The notes: a model not told the origin generated them from the letters alone. 64,000 bases of DNA from CAVXWV01 sp963695415 (GCA_963695415.1 CAVOGL010000001.1:124001-188000); one strand, 5' to 3'. Shown: positions 54,846 through 62,765, counted from the first letter of the stretch. Program-made: numbers and translations.

Positions 54846-55715
54846 TCAATACTCCCAGGCGGTAGAGCCCGGGAGCAGGCAGTCGTTGTTTTCATCCCAA
54901 TCCGATTCAACCGTCTGGGGAACCTGGCGGGGGCGGATAGAGCACTGCTTGCAAGGAGGATATCCTCCAGCGCCAAGCGTGAGCATCTCCGAGACTACAT
55001 CCAGACAATCCGACAGCTTGAAGAAGAGGGCGCGGCAATCGCCGATCAATTCCTGTTTCACCATGCCGCGGCGGAACATCTCTGCGGGATACAGCCCCTC
55101 GTCGGTGATCGGGCATGGATCTGCGCGCCATCCCCAGGAACGACCCTCCACCCGCCTGCCATCCGGCAGCTGGATGGGGTATGCCTCCGTGCGCCTGCCG
55201 GTGCAGGGGGCATGGTTGGTAAGTTCGACGATGTGGTGGTAAGTGTTGGACCCGAAATCGACACCCAGCAGGAGACCATAACCGCCGGATTTTCCCAACA
55301 GCCCCAGGGGAGAGTGCGCTCCCATGGTGAGCGTGCGGTGGTGGTGGCGGGTAAATTCTACGGCGCGTCTGCCCCAGGCTGCCAGCGGGTGGGTGGGGTT
55401 CAGGCTGCGTGCGACGCCCGGGATCGTGCGGAAGGTCTCAGGGATGATGCCATTGACCGTGGGGGTTTCCAGCGGGTCATAGTATCCATCCCAGCCTGGC
55501 TCAACAATCTTGCCGTGGTTGAAGGCAGGCATGAGCAGCGTGCCCTCGGCGGTGAGAACCTGCATCAACGCTTCGATGACAGCCCCTGCCCCGCCCTGGA
55601 TGTAGCCGAAGCTGCGCAAGGATGAATGGACGACCACATTCATGCCTGATGCAAGCCCTATCCGGCGAAAACCGTCGATCAGATCATTTTTATCGAGTGT
55701 GATGTTGGCGCTCAA
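54846..55715 (-). CDS. AAC(3)-family N-acetyltransferase-like protein
   Basis: 289 residues of the antibiotic acetyltransferase fold: VVVHSSLRSFGYIQGGAGAV at the N-terminus, EGTLLMPAFNHG, ARSLNPTHPLAAWG, HSPLGLLGKSGGYGLLLGVD and a C-terminal cysteine-rich stretch (GGYPPCKQCSIRP). NPTHPLAAWG holds the catalytic histidine in the family. Environmental members often lie outside resistance loci and their acceptor is unknown. The ATG overlaps the stop of the M20 gene (4 bp), so the two are co-translated. Confidence 0.85.
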   Translation of the reverse strand: MSANITLDKNDLIDGFRRIGLASGMNVVVHSSLRSFGYIQGGAGAVIEALMQVLTAEGTLLMPAFNHGKIVEPGWDGYYDPLETPTVNGIIPETFRTIPGVARSLNPTHPLAAWGRRAVEFTRHHHRTLTMGAHSPLGLLGKSGGYGLLLGVDFGSNTYHHIVELTNHAPCTGRRTEAYPIQLPDGRRVEGRSWGWRADPCPITDEGLYPAEMFRRGMVKQELIGDCRALFFKLSDCLDVVSEMLTLGAGGYPPCKQCSIRPRQVPQTVESDWDENNDCLLPGSTAWEY

Positions 55716-56905
55716 TAACCAACCAGGTAACGGTAGAGCAGGTTCGACATGCAGCGGGTGCCGGTGAGCAGGATCTGCTCATCCACAGCAAAATGCCGGG
55801 AATGCGGGATGGCGTTGATGCCCCACTCGGCATTCGAGCCGCCCAGGAAGAACATCACGCCGGGGATACGCTTGAGGAAACAGGCAAAATCCTCCCCCGA
55901 AAACGGGGTAGTGCGCCTGCCGATGATCACGTTTTCCTCGCCCAGAACTTCCTGGAGAGGCCCCACGGACCATAAAGCGAGCACCTCGTCACAGACCATG
56001 TCGGGCAGCACCTCGTCGAACCTGCACCTGATTTTCAAGCCAGGCTTGCCATTATCAGAAGTAACCTGCAGGATGCTTGCCTGGGCGAGGTTGTATTCCT
56101 CGCTGCCGGAAGCCTTGATGAAACCCTTGATACGGGCAGATTCCTGCGTGACGTCGTCATCCAGGAAACCCATGGTGAGTATAAAAGATTCCGGTTCTTC
56201 GATGTTGGCGGCAAGGTTTTCGAAAAACTTTTCCGTCTCACGCGCATTCTTCGGATAATGCACTGTGCCCACCTGACTTATCCCCTTTTCCACCTTGCGT
56301 GCGGATTCCAAAGCAGATTCGCCTTCGAAGCTGAGCGTATATTCGACCATACCGGGCAAACCCAAACCGGGATGCACAACGATCTGACCGGTCTCGAAGG
56401 GTCCGGTGTGGATGGCGAAGATCGCCAGCGGCGCCTCATCGTCGAGCACACCATCTGCCAGCATCTTCTCCGCACCTTCCAGGCTCTCTTCGGCAGGCTG
56501 GAAAATGAACTTGATCGTGCCGGGAAGCTCATCGCGGAAGGTCGAGAGCACCTGGGCGGTGCCCAGGGCAATGGCAGTATGCACATCGTGCCCGCAGGCA
56601 TGGCTGACACCGGGGTTTATGGAACTGTATGCATGATCTTCGAAGATCTCCTCGTTGATGGCGTCCATGTCGGCACGGTAGGCGACCACAGGCTCGTGCT
56701 TGCTGCCGTGCAGCAGACCGACAACGCCATACCCGCCTACCCCGGTCTTGACCTCCAGGCCCAATCTTTCCAGGTAGCCGGCAACGATCCCTGCCGTGCG
56801 CGCTTCCTCACCCGAAAGCTCCGGGTGCTTGTGCAGGTCACGACGCAGGGCAATTAACTGAGGGAATATGTTGCTGGCTTCCCTGGAAAGCGCTTCAACG
56901 ATCAT
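55712..56905 (-). CDS. M20 family amidohydrolase/peptidase
   Basis: 397 residues. RRDLHKHPELSGEE, YRADMDAINEE, HACGHDVH, FQPAEESLEGAE and, near the C-terminus, TPFSGEDFACFLKRIPGVMF with NAIPHSRHF are the defining M20D metal-site and family motifs; the two zinc or manganese ions are bound by His, Asp and Glu in these blocks. It likely hydrolyses N-acyl amino acids or related amides. It overlaps the small membrane gene (4 bp) and the AAC(3)-like gene (4 bp), so all three are translationally coupled. Confidence 0.88.
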   Translation of the reverse strand: MIVEALSREASNIFPQLIALRRDLHKHPELSGEEARTAGIVAGYLERLGLEVKTGVGGYGVVGLLHGSKHEPVVAYRADMDAINEEIFEDHAYSSINPGVSHACGHDVHTAIALGTAQVLSTFRDELPGTIKFIFQPAEESLEGAEKMLADGVLDDEAPLAIFAIHTGPFETGQIVVHPGLGLPGMVEYTLSFEGESALESARKVEKGISQVGTVHYPKNARETEKFFENLAANIEEPESFILTMGFLDDDVTQESARIKGFIKASGSEEYNLAQASILQVTSDNGKPGLKIRCRFDEVLPDMVCDEVLALWSVGPLQEVLGEENVIIGRRTTPFSGEDFACFLKRIPGVMFFLGGSNAEWGINAIPHSRHFAVDEQILLTGTRCMSNLLYRYLVGY

Positions 56906-57295
56906 TTAGAGGATTGTTCTGATTTCTCGAAGAGGTCCATGAGCATGTAGCTGCCCTGAGACACTCCCTGGAGAACCAGGAATACAAACACCATGAAGAG
57001 GATCGTGTAGGCTTCGTTGATCACCATGTACATCACCTGTTGAGCGCCCGCCTGACCTGCGGCGAAGAGGGGGTAATAATTGTTATAGACGCGCAAGCCA
57101 AAATTAACCAGGGCAACGAGCAGGAACGCCCAGCCCACCCAGCCGGACCAGATGGCGATGCGGAAAAGGGCCTCGGGTTTGTGGTAAGTATCTGATGCAA
57201 CCGCATCAGATACGGCGGTGTCTGATACTGGCGCATTCTGATACAGCGGTGGTTTCTGGTTCGCTGGACTCTGCGGGGGTGATTTCTTCGGTCAT
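56902..57295 (-). CDS. small two-helix membrane protein (one frameshift)
   Basis: Starts MTEEITPAESSEPETTAVSE after an AGGAG site, changes frame near base 57230, then APVSDTAVSDAVASDTYHKP with an SD-rich linker, and two helices, WVGWAFLLVALVNFGLRVYN and INEAYTILFMVFVFLVLQGV, about 130 residues in all. The linker's coding contains a perfect palindrome (57188-57213). No family recognised; membrane partner of the M20 enzyme by location, which is inference. It is first in the minus-strand operon. Confidence 0.65.
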
Positions 57296-57525
57296 GGTGT
57301 GCTCCTGAGTATTGAGAATATATTTATTAATATAGTATACCAAACCCTGGTGACCTTAGAATTTTATCGGTCACCCACAAGCATTCAGGGGATCTGCACA
57401 ACGAACGACACGAAAAGGACAAAAGGTGGATCGACCTGTTTGGTCGAAATATTTTTGATAGCAGTACTGTTACAATAACCATTCACCAACACCCGGTGAG
57501 ATCATTTCACGTAAAGGCTGGAAAA

Positions 57526-58257
57526 ATGAGCGAAACAACACGCACGCAAACAGAAAACCCCAGGCTCTACCTGTGCGCACCGATCAATGCACTGGTCGAG
57601 GGGATCTATGAAGAGAATATCCCCTTTTCTGAGATTAAACGGCACGGCGATTTTGGGCTGGGAACCTTTAACGATCTGGACGGCGAGATGGTGATGCTCG
57701 ATAACCGCATTTACCGGCTTGCTGCATCTGGAAAGGTGGAAGAGATAAGCGACGATGCGATGATGACCCCGTTTGCAGCGGTCACTTTCTTCAAACCGCT
57801 CAGCCGTGACCGGTCCGATCGAAGCATGGATTACGCGGGTTTCCTCGATTGGCTTGACATGTTGATGCCTTCTGCGAACATTTTCTACGCGTTCCGTATC
57901 GAAGGCGAATTTGATTACATCAGAACCCGGTCTGTCCCCAGGCAGGAGTGTTACAGACCCCTGGTGGAGGTCACCCGGGACCAGCCGGTCTTTGAATTTC
58001 ATAACCTTCGCGGAACACTGGCAGGATTCTTTACGCCTTCTTTCATGACCTCATTGAACGTTCCCGGTATCCACCTGCATTTTTTGTCCCAGGATAGGGA
58101 TCAGGGCGGACACCTTCTCGAATGTCGACCCAAGAAAATTTCTGCGCAGGTCCAGATGATTTATTCCATGGAACTCTCGCTGCCAAAAAGCCTGGCATAC
58201 CTCACCCAAAAACTGGACCGGGACATGAAAACGGACCTGGATAAGGCTGAGAAATAA
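57526..58257 (+). CDS. budA: alpha-acetolactate decarboxylase
   Basis: 243 residues; the ATG at 57526 has AAAGG 8 bases upstream. The enzyme converts 2-acetolactate to acetoin with a zinc ion. EENIPFSEIKRHGDFGLGTF and NDLDGEMVMLDNRIYRL are the conserved N-terminal blocks; GIHLHFLSQDRDQGGHLLEC holds zinc ligands His183 and His185 and the later His196, and Glu residues follow the known order. Family length is 230-260, so the gene is full. No acetolactate synthase or acetoin dehydrogenase lies nearby, so acetolactate would come from branched-chain amino-acid synthesis. The gene is isolated between divergent and convergent units. Confidence 0.93.
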   Translation: MSETTRTQTENPRLYLCAPINALVEGIYEENIPFSEIKRHGDFGLGTFNDLDGEMVMLDNRIYRLAASGKVEEISDDAMMTPFAAVTFFKPLSRDRSDRSMDYAGFLDWLDMLMPSANIFYAFRIEGEFDYIRTRSVPRQECYRPLVEVTRDQPVFEFHNLRGTLAGFFTPSFMTSLNVPGIHLHFLSQDRDQGGHLLECRPKKISAQVQMIYSMELSLPKSLAYLTQKLDRDMKTDLDKAEK

Positions 58258-58348
58258 AAACCAGGTCATGAACATCCGTATTTTTTAACTGATAATTCGC
58301 CCGCGCAGAGAACCCTCACCCCATCGAGACCGGCGTAAATGGCATGGT

Positions 58349-58377
58349 TGGATCACCTCTACACGTGTGGGGAGAAC
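58349..58377. repeat. degenerate CRISPR type I-E-like repeat, solitary
   Basis: TGGATCACCTCTACACGTGT followed by GGGGAGAAC matches the type I-E-like repeat at 61626 in 23 of 28 positions. A shorter degraded match (CGGTCACCCCAGCGGTGGGA) follows at 58386. No regular spacing is seen here. Confidence 0.5.
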
Positions 58378-58448
58378 AGAGACCGCGGTCACCCCAGCGG
58401 TGGGAACTGGTCAAACACCCATCTTAAGTGTGAAATAGGACAGGGATT

Positions 58449-59258
58449 TTATTCTTTTCCCAACACCTGTTCCAGGTTATCCGGGTTCAGAATATTCAAG
58501 TCAAACCCCGGCTCGACGAATGGGCGCACATCTGACCGGATATCTTTCCAGTCCAATTGGCGCAAACGCTGGCGAAACAGATCCCGCCAGTTGGCGACAG
58601 TCAACACCCCATCCTTCCAATTGGTCTGTGCCAGGGCATTGTTGAGCAGGGTCAGGTTCGGCGGCGGCCATGTCGGGTCGCTCAGATACCAGAGCAAGTC
58701 GTAAATATCACGACCTTTGGTGTAGGAACGCTGCAGGATGGCATGCATCTTACCAGCCAGCAACGAGGCTTTATCATGGTGTTGGAGCTGGAGAACCACA
58801 TAGCGGCGCACCACTGTGGTCGCCAACCCGGCGCCTGCGGGTGGGTTGGTGTCCACTTCGAGTTTGACCGCCAGCACCTCGTTACGCTGCCCAGACAACC
58901 CAAGGTCGTACAACAAGCCTGGGAAACGCACGAAGGCGCTGTGAACCGGCTTTTGATCGCTCAGCTTGAGCTCAATCGAATAGCCCTGCGGCGCCAGCTC
59001 AGAGCGGATCGCTTGCAGGTAACCGCGGAAATCGTAACTGCCATGTTCGCCTTCCAGGGCGAAATCCAAATCCTCAGAGTAACGCCCATGGGCAAACAAA
59101 AATCGCAAGGCGGTGCCGCCATGAAAAGCCAGAGGAATCATCGCCCCGGCACGCTGCAGGACTGCCAGGATACGGGCTTGCAGATACTCGCGCGCCAGGT
59201 TGCGACCTTGCGCAGGTGTCGGCGCTTGCCGCACCAACTCAACCAGGTATTCTCTCAT
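58449..59258 (-). CDS. abiEii: AbiEii-type nucleotidyltransferase toxin
   Basis: 269 residues. GGTALR (residues 47-52) with SEDLDF (61-66) is the nucleotidyltransferase signature; the two aspartates Asp63 and Asp65 bind the metal. LLAGKMHAILQRSYTKGRDI (K and D) is the second conserved block of the AbiEii family. In type IV TA systems this protein blocks growth, for example by modifying tRNA ends, when the partner is lost or phage attacks. It overlaps the upstream antitoxin gene by 4 bp. Confidence 0.87.
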   Translation of the reverse strand: MREYLVELVRQAPTPAQGRNLAREYLQARILAVLQRAGAMIPLAFHGGTALRFLFAHGRYSEDLDFALEGEHGSYDFRGYLQAIRSELAPQGYSIELKLSDQKPVHSAFVRFPGLLYDLGLSGQRNEVLAVKLEVDTNPPAGAGLATTVVRRYVVLQLQHHDKASLLAGKMHAILQRSYTKGRDIYDLLWYLSDPTWPPPNLTLLNNALAQTNWKDGVLTVANWRDLFRQRLRQLDWKDIRSDVRPFVEPGFDLNILNPDNLEQVLGKE

Positions 59259-59908
59259 AAAGTTTCGTACTCCTGGGCATCGTTTCGCGCCAGGTCGATG
59301 ATGGTGTGGGCTGCCCGGCGCAGCTTGGGGGTTTCAAAGGTTTCGACCTGGCGGTGCAGCTCGTCGATATCCAGCCGCTCCAGGTTTTGCAGGCGCAGCT
59401 CACCTAAATATGCGGGTCGATCTCCTCCTGGCTGTAAATACACCAGGTCCAGAAGGGCTTTTTCTGGCGTGGCTACCAGGGCTTGTTGTTCGGGCGATCT
59501 CGGGCTGTGCAGCACCATCATGCGGTAACCACTCAGCAACTCAGGTTTGATGTGCCGGAAATCAAAAACACCCAACGGCGTTTCTACACGCTCCGGGCGA
59601 CCGGCGGTCACGCTGAGAGTGATTTGCACGGTATCGGGGATCAAGCCATAAAAAGCCAGGGCAGACTGCCCACTGACATACGAAGCCCGCTGCAGGTGGT
59701 TGGCGATCACGAAAGGATGAGGCTTGACTTTTTGATAGGGTGGGGCAATGGCGTACAGGCCGCGTCGAAGCTGGTACACCCGCCCGTTGTTCTTCCAACG
59801 GGTGAGCTGCAGGCGCACAGTATCGGGGTTGACCTTGCCTGCCAACAACAGGGCGGTTTCAAAGACTGGCTCTTCGCCGACCATCTGCAACAATTGTTCG
59901 AAATCCAT
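59255..59908 (-). CDS. abiEi: AbiEi-family antitoxin/transcriptional regulator
   Basis: 217 residues. A winged-helix N-terminus (VFETALLLAGKVNPDTVRLQ ... NNGRVYQLRRGLYAI) is followed by an AbiEi_1-like C-terminal domain (TPEKALLDLVYLQPGGDRPA). Family members bind DNA at an inverted repeat ahead of their own operon and antagonise the toxin without direct contact. A palindrome suitable as operator lies 10 bp upstream of its start. Confidence 0.85.
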   Translation of the reverse strand: MDFEQLLQMVGEEPVFETALLLAGKVNPDTVRLQLTRWKNNGRVYQLRRGLYAIAPPYQKVKPHPFVIANHLQRASYVSGQSALAFYGLIPDTVQITLSVTAGRPERVETPLGVFDFRHIKPELLSGYRMMVLHSPRSPEQQALVATPEKALLDLVYLQPGGDRPAYLGELRLQNLERLDIDELHRQVETFETPKLRRAAHTIIDLARNDAQEYETL

Positions 59909-59917
59909 AGTTGAATC

Positions 59918-59933
59918 TTAGCATTGATGCTAA
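59918..59933. promoter_or_regulatory. abiE operator candidate
   Basis: TTAGCAT-TG-ATGCTAA is a perfect palindrome with 7-bp arms, 10 bp before the antitoxin start. AbiEi proteins are known to bind inverted repeats at this place and repress their own operon. Confidence 0.6.
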
Positions 59934-60030
59934 ATTAATGCAATGGATTATGGGTGCATATTTCTTGCTACCACCACCCTTGACCAGAAGATGGGACAGT
60001 AAAGACGGAGGACCGAAGACAGAAGACCGG

Positions 60031-60118
60031 TGGTTCACCCCCAGGCGCAGGTGAAAAACGCTTGTAGTGACGACGCAAGTCGTTCCCATCCTGATCACCC
60101 CATGCGCGTGGAGAATTC
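60031..60118. repeat. pair of degenerate type I-E-like repeats, 61-bp period
   Basis: TGGTTCACCCCCAGGCGCAG continues GTGAAAAAC (60031-60059). The second, TGATCACCCCATGCGCGTGG, begins 60092, exactly 61 bp later. This is the repeat-plus-spacer length of type I-E arrays. The intervening 'spacer' contains a version of the dispersed palindrome. The rest of the 59909-60246 gap shows no gene. Confidence 0.5.
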
Positions 60119-60246
60119 TATGACAGCCGCTCATAGGGGATTGACCAAACCTCCCCCAACGCCCGTTTCACCTGCCGACAGGTCAGGTGCAAGCTCGTTG
60201 AGGCGGCGCTGTGACGAGTCTCTAAATGTCCGAAGAATCCGGATGT

Positions 60247-61329
60247 TTACTCATCACTATTTATTTCCCCGCGCAGAATCCGGACAATACGGTCATAAAC
60301 GATATTCACTACCATCACCTTGGTTCCACCCTGTGTGTCGAAAACCGGCAATATCGGTGCTCCACCAGTTGTATTCACAAATTCAACCACAACCGTATCA
60401 ATGTCCTCATGGTAACGAGCGACGCTCTGGTATCCCAGGACCCAGCCGGTATGTCCATATTCATAAATAGAGGAGTAAATAGCCTGTTCATTATCATTTA
60501 ACAAAGAGCCATCGTTTAAAGCTCTCACGAATATACCCACATCCTCCGCTGTAGCTATCATTCCAGCATCAATATTCTTGAAATCGGACTCAACGCCTAC
60601 GTAATAGCCACTCATTACATCGTCACTATCCACTTCATTAATCGAACCGAAAGTATTGTTCAGTCCGAGTGGAAGCAAAATTTGCTCCTTGATGTATTGG
60701 AAATTGCTGTAACCCACCACCTTTTTAATGATTTCAGATATCAATAAATAATTCGTATTTGAATAACTATATTTTTCATCCGGTTCAAAGTCAGCAGGCA
60801 CATCCAGGACCAACGCAAGCGATTCTTCACTGTTTTCCGGTGGGTTTTCCCAGTTGTAACCAGGCTGGTCGGTTAAATTGGGAATGCCACTGCGATGTTG
60901 GACCATCATTCTCAGGGTAATCTGATCGGCATATTCAATCCTTCCCACAAGTTCTGGAAAGAAATCAGCGAGCGTATCATCCAAAGACAAGCGGTTGTCA
61001 TTGACCAATTTGGTGACAGCAACAGCATCATATAACTTGCTGATACTGCCAATCTTGAACAAAGCTTGCGGGTCTGCTGGTATTTGATGATCGCGGTCTT
61101 TCCAGCCGGCTGTATAAAAAGCTGGTGGTTTGCCTGCTTCATCCACATACACAATAATCCCATCCAATCCAAGACCAATTGCGTCATCGACCTGTTCCTG
61201 GACAGTATCAGGTAATGGCGATATCCAGGCCCATATTCCGTCCCAGGGCGAGAATATCACGATACAGATTATCGCCACGACAGGCATGATTATTCTAAGT
61301 ATTTGAACGATGCGTTCCTTTTTTTGCAT
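60247..61329 (-). CDS. class C beta-lactamase-fold serine hydrolase, membrane-anchored
   Basis: 360 residues. An N-terminal helix (IMPVVAIICIVIFSPWDGIW) anchors it outside the membrane. The catalytic SISK (Ser95-Lys98) is the SxxK motif, YSYSNTNY contains the YxN motif and GHTGWVLG is the HTG/KTG equivalent. This set defines the penicillin-binding/serine-hydrolase family, which includes D-peptidases, esterases and lactamases; a resistance role is not claimed. Full length, intact. Confidence 0.85.
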   Translation of the reverse strand: MQKKERIVQILRIIMPVVAIICIVIFSPWDGIWAWISPLPDTVQEQVDDAIGLGLDGIIVYVDEAGKPPAFYTAGWKDRDHQIPADPQALFKIGSISKLYDAVAVTKLVNDNRLSLDDTLADFFPELVGRIEYADQITLRMMVQHRSGIPNLTDQPGYNWENPPENSEESLALVLDVPADFEPDEKYSYSNTNYLLISEIIKKVVGYSNFQYIKEQILLPLGLNNTFGSINEVDSDDVMSGYYVGVESDFKNIDAGMIATAEDVGIFVRALNDGSLLNDNEQAIYSSIYEYGHTGWVLGYQSVARYHEDIDTVVVEFVNTTGGAPILPVFDTQGGTKVMVVNIVYDRIVRILRGEINSDE

Positions 61330-61578
61330 TTTGCGATTTCCTTTCCTATCCGCGTGACGTTTTGCGCACTTGCCGGGGCGGGTGTGACCCTAACGCGACA
61401 TTCCAAGGATTGTGTCATCGGCAAAGATGAAGAAGCGCCTGTCTCCTTTGACATTGTCCCTGGGAAAATCGATTTTGCCCAATCAGACACGTACACCGGC
61501 ATCTGGTTCAAGGCAAGGACCGTGAAACTGTAGTTCAGGACAGCATGCCTGATTTGACATAGTATAGATCAAAATTAG

Positions 61579-61601
61579 CCCAGTATGGGCCCCATACTGG
61601 G
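61579..61601. promoter_or_regulatory. palindrome in the intergenic region
   Basis: CCCAGTATGG and CCATACTGGG (10-bp arms, 3-base loop GCC) form a perfect inverted repeat, upstream of the CRISPR-like repeats. It may be a regulator binding site or a dispersed element. Confidence 0.35.
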
Positions 61602-61625
61602 GTGAAAGACCGTTGGCGGATATTT

Positions 61626-61778
61626 CGGTTCACCCCCACGCGTGTGGGGAAATCTTGAAAATCTCAGAAATCGAACTAGGCCAATCTCGGTTCACCCCCT
61701 CGCGTGCGGCAAATTGGCGTAGTAACGACTTCAGTCGTTCGCATTTCCCAGTATCACTCCTACGCTTGAGCGGAATAG
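61626..61778. CRISPR. decayed type I-E-like repeat array, three repeats with 62-bp period
   Basis: Repeat 1 (61626-61654) reads CGGTTCACCCCCACGCGTGT plus GGGGAAATC; repeat 2 starts 61688; a degraded third starts at about 61750 (18 of 25 positions match). The start-to-start distance is 62 bp both times. Spacer 1 is 33 bp. Spacer 2 (61717-61749) contains AACGACTTCAGTCGTT, a palindrome dispersed in this window. No cas genes are near. It could be a relic array or a composite dispersed repeat. Confidence 0.5.
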
Positions 61779-61848
61779 ATCACCACAAACGACACGAAGA
61801 CACACGAAAGTTGATGATGAGCCAAAGAGATGGGTTAATACGGTTCAA

Positions 61849-62036
61849 CCTGCATGTCTGCCCAACCGCGGAGTAAGGCGCACACACAGGTGCGCCGCTA
61901 CATGACCACCAGCCATCCTGCGTAGTGGCAGACCTGCGTGTCTGCCCAACCGTGGAGTAAGGCGCACACGCAGGTGCGCCACTACATGACCATCAGCCAT
62001 CCTGCGTAGTGGCAGCCCTGCGTGTCTGCCCATGTC
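61849..62036. repeat. 84-bp tandem direct repeat, 2.2 copies
   Basis: CCTGC(A/G)TGTCTGCCCAACC starts at 61849, 61933 and, with a CCCATG ending, 62017; the spacing is 84 bp both times. The unit length is a multiple of three, so a minus-strand frame reads a 28-residue repeat, but nothing suggests it is expressed. The rest of the 61330-62120 gap holds the CRISPR-like repeats and palindromes. Confidence 0.85.
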
Positions 62037-62060
62037 CACAGGTTTACCCCATACGTGTGA
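62031..62060. repeat. further degenerate I-E-like repeat
   Basis: GGTTTACCCCATACGTGTGA then TGAAAG resembles the repeat at 61626 with one deletion and a few changes. It abuts the 84-bp repeat. Confidence 0.35.
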
Positions 62061-62074
62061 TGAAAGCTCAGAAT

Positions 62075-62110
62075 TCAACCTAAACTGATTTAAAAATCAG
62101 TTTAGGTTGA
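62075..62110. promoter_or_regulatory. 36-nt palindrome just before the 62121 gene
   Basis: Arms of 17 bp (62075-62091 and 62094-62110; core ACTGATTT-AA-AAATCAGT) pair perfectly around a 2-base centre. It ends 10 bp before the ATG at 62121. Such a position fits an operator or attenuator for that gene. Confidence 0.6.
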
Positions 62111-62120
62111 TAATAACGGC

Positions 62121-62658
62121 ATGGTTAACAAGGAAAAAGCACTTGCCAGCCTGCTCGAAGATGGAGCTGGACGCGACCGGACGACCGCCCGGCGGGTGGC
62201 GTTATTCCATCTGCTTCTGCAGGAACGCTGCCTCACCCGGGAACAGCTGGTCGTGCGGGTGGAGGCGAAAATCGGGAAGGGCTGCTTTGGCAATTCTGCC
62301 TGGGTCGACACGTTTTTCAGGGACATGAAAGCCGTCAGGCAGGCGCTGAGGGCTGCCGGTTATTCACTGGCTTACAGCCGGAGTCTCGAAAGAAAGGGCT
62401 ATTACCTGCGCGGGCAGGCGATGGTAAGCGAAGACCTTTCCAAAACGCTCGCCGGCAGCGTTGCAGAAGTGGACCGGCGCCAGGCTGCCGTTTTCAAACG
62501 ACTCAGCCCCATGCAGCGCTTTCAACTGGGCTGTTCTGCCAGTAACCTTGGGCTGCAGGTTGCGGCTTACCGCTTGCGGCAACAAGACCTCCCGGCTTAT
62601 GCCTGCGGAAGCGCAGCGCATGGTCCTTGAGCGGGGTTATGCGCTGGATATGGGATGA
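62121..62658 (+). CDS. unknown protein, possibly DNA-binding (one frameshift near the end)
   Basis: MVNKEKALASLLEDGAGRDR begins a basic helical protein; HLLLQERCLTREQLVVRVEA resembles a winged-helix, and DTFFRDMKAVRQALRAAGYS followed by LERKGYYLRGQ has the look of the N-terminal helix-turn-helix part of WYL-type regulators. The first frame stops at 62628-62630. Another frame continues MPAEAQRMVLERGYALDMG to a TGA at 62656-62658, fitting a one-base shift near 62590. About 178 residues. No named family. A long palindrome lies just upstream. Confidence 0.5.
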
Positions 62659-62765
62659 TCTATGACCCAAATCCAATTATTGGGCGGACCAAAAAGGGTT
62701 AACCAGCCTGTGGAGTGAGTTACTGACACAATTACATGAGAGATGAAATTGACATGGAGGAACCT

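Noticed and set aside
61303..61533. Plus-strand 76-residue frame overlapping the 5' end of the serine hydrolase
   Set aside because: Text such as VTLTRHSKDCVIGKDEEAP looks partly protein-like, perhaps a gene remnant, but there is no start signal, no family and it overlaps a well-supported gene.
60031..61778. Functional CRISPR locus
   Set aside because: Only two or three degenerate repeats per site, no cas genes in the window, and the spacers match a dispersed repeat.
61845..62078. Minus-strand frame with a 28-residue GRHAGLPLRRMA repeat
   Set aside because: Product of the 84-bp direct repeat; no ribosome site and no family.
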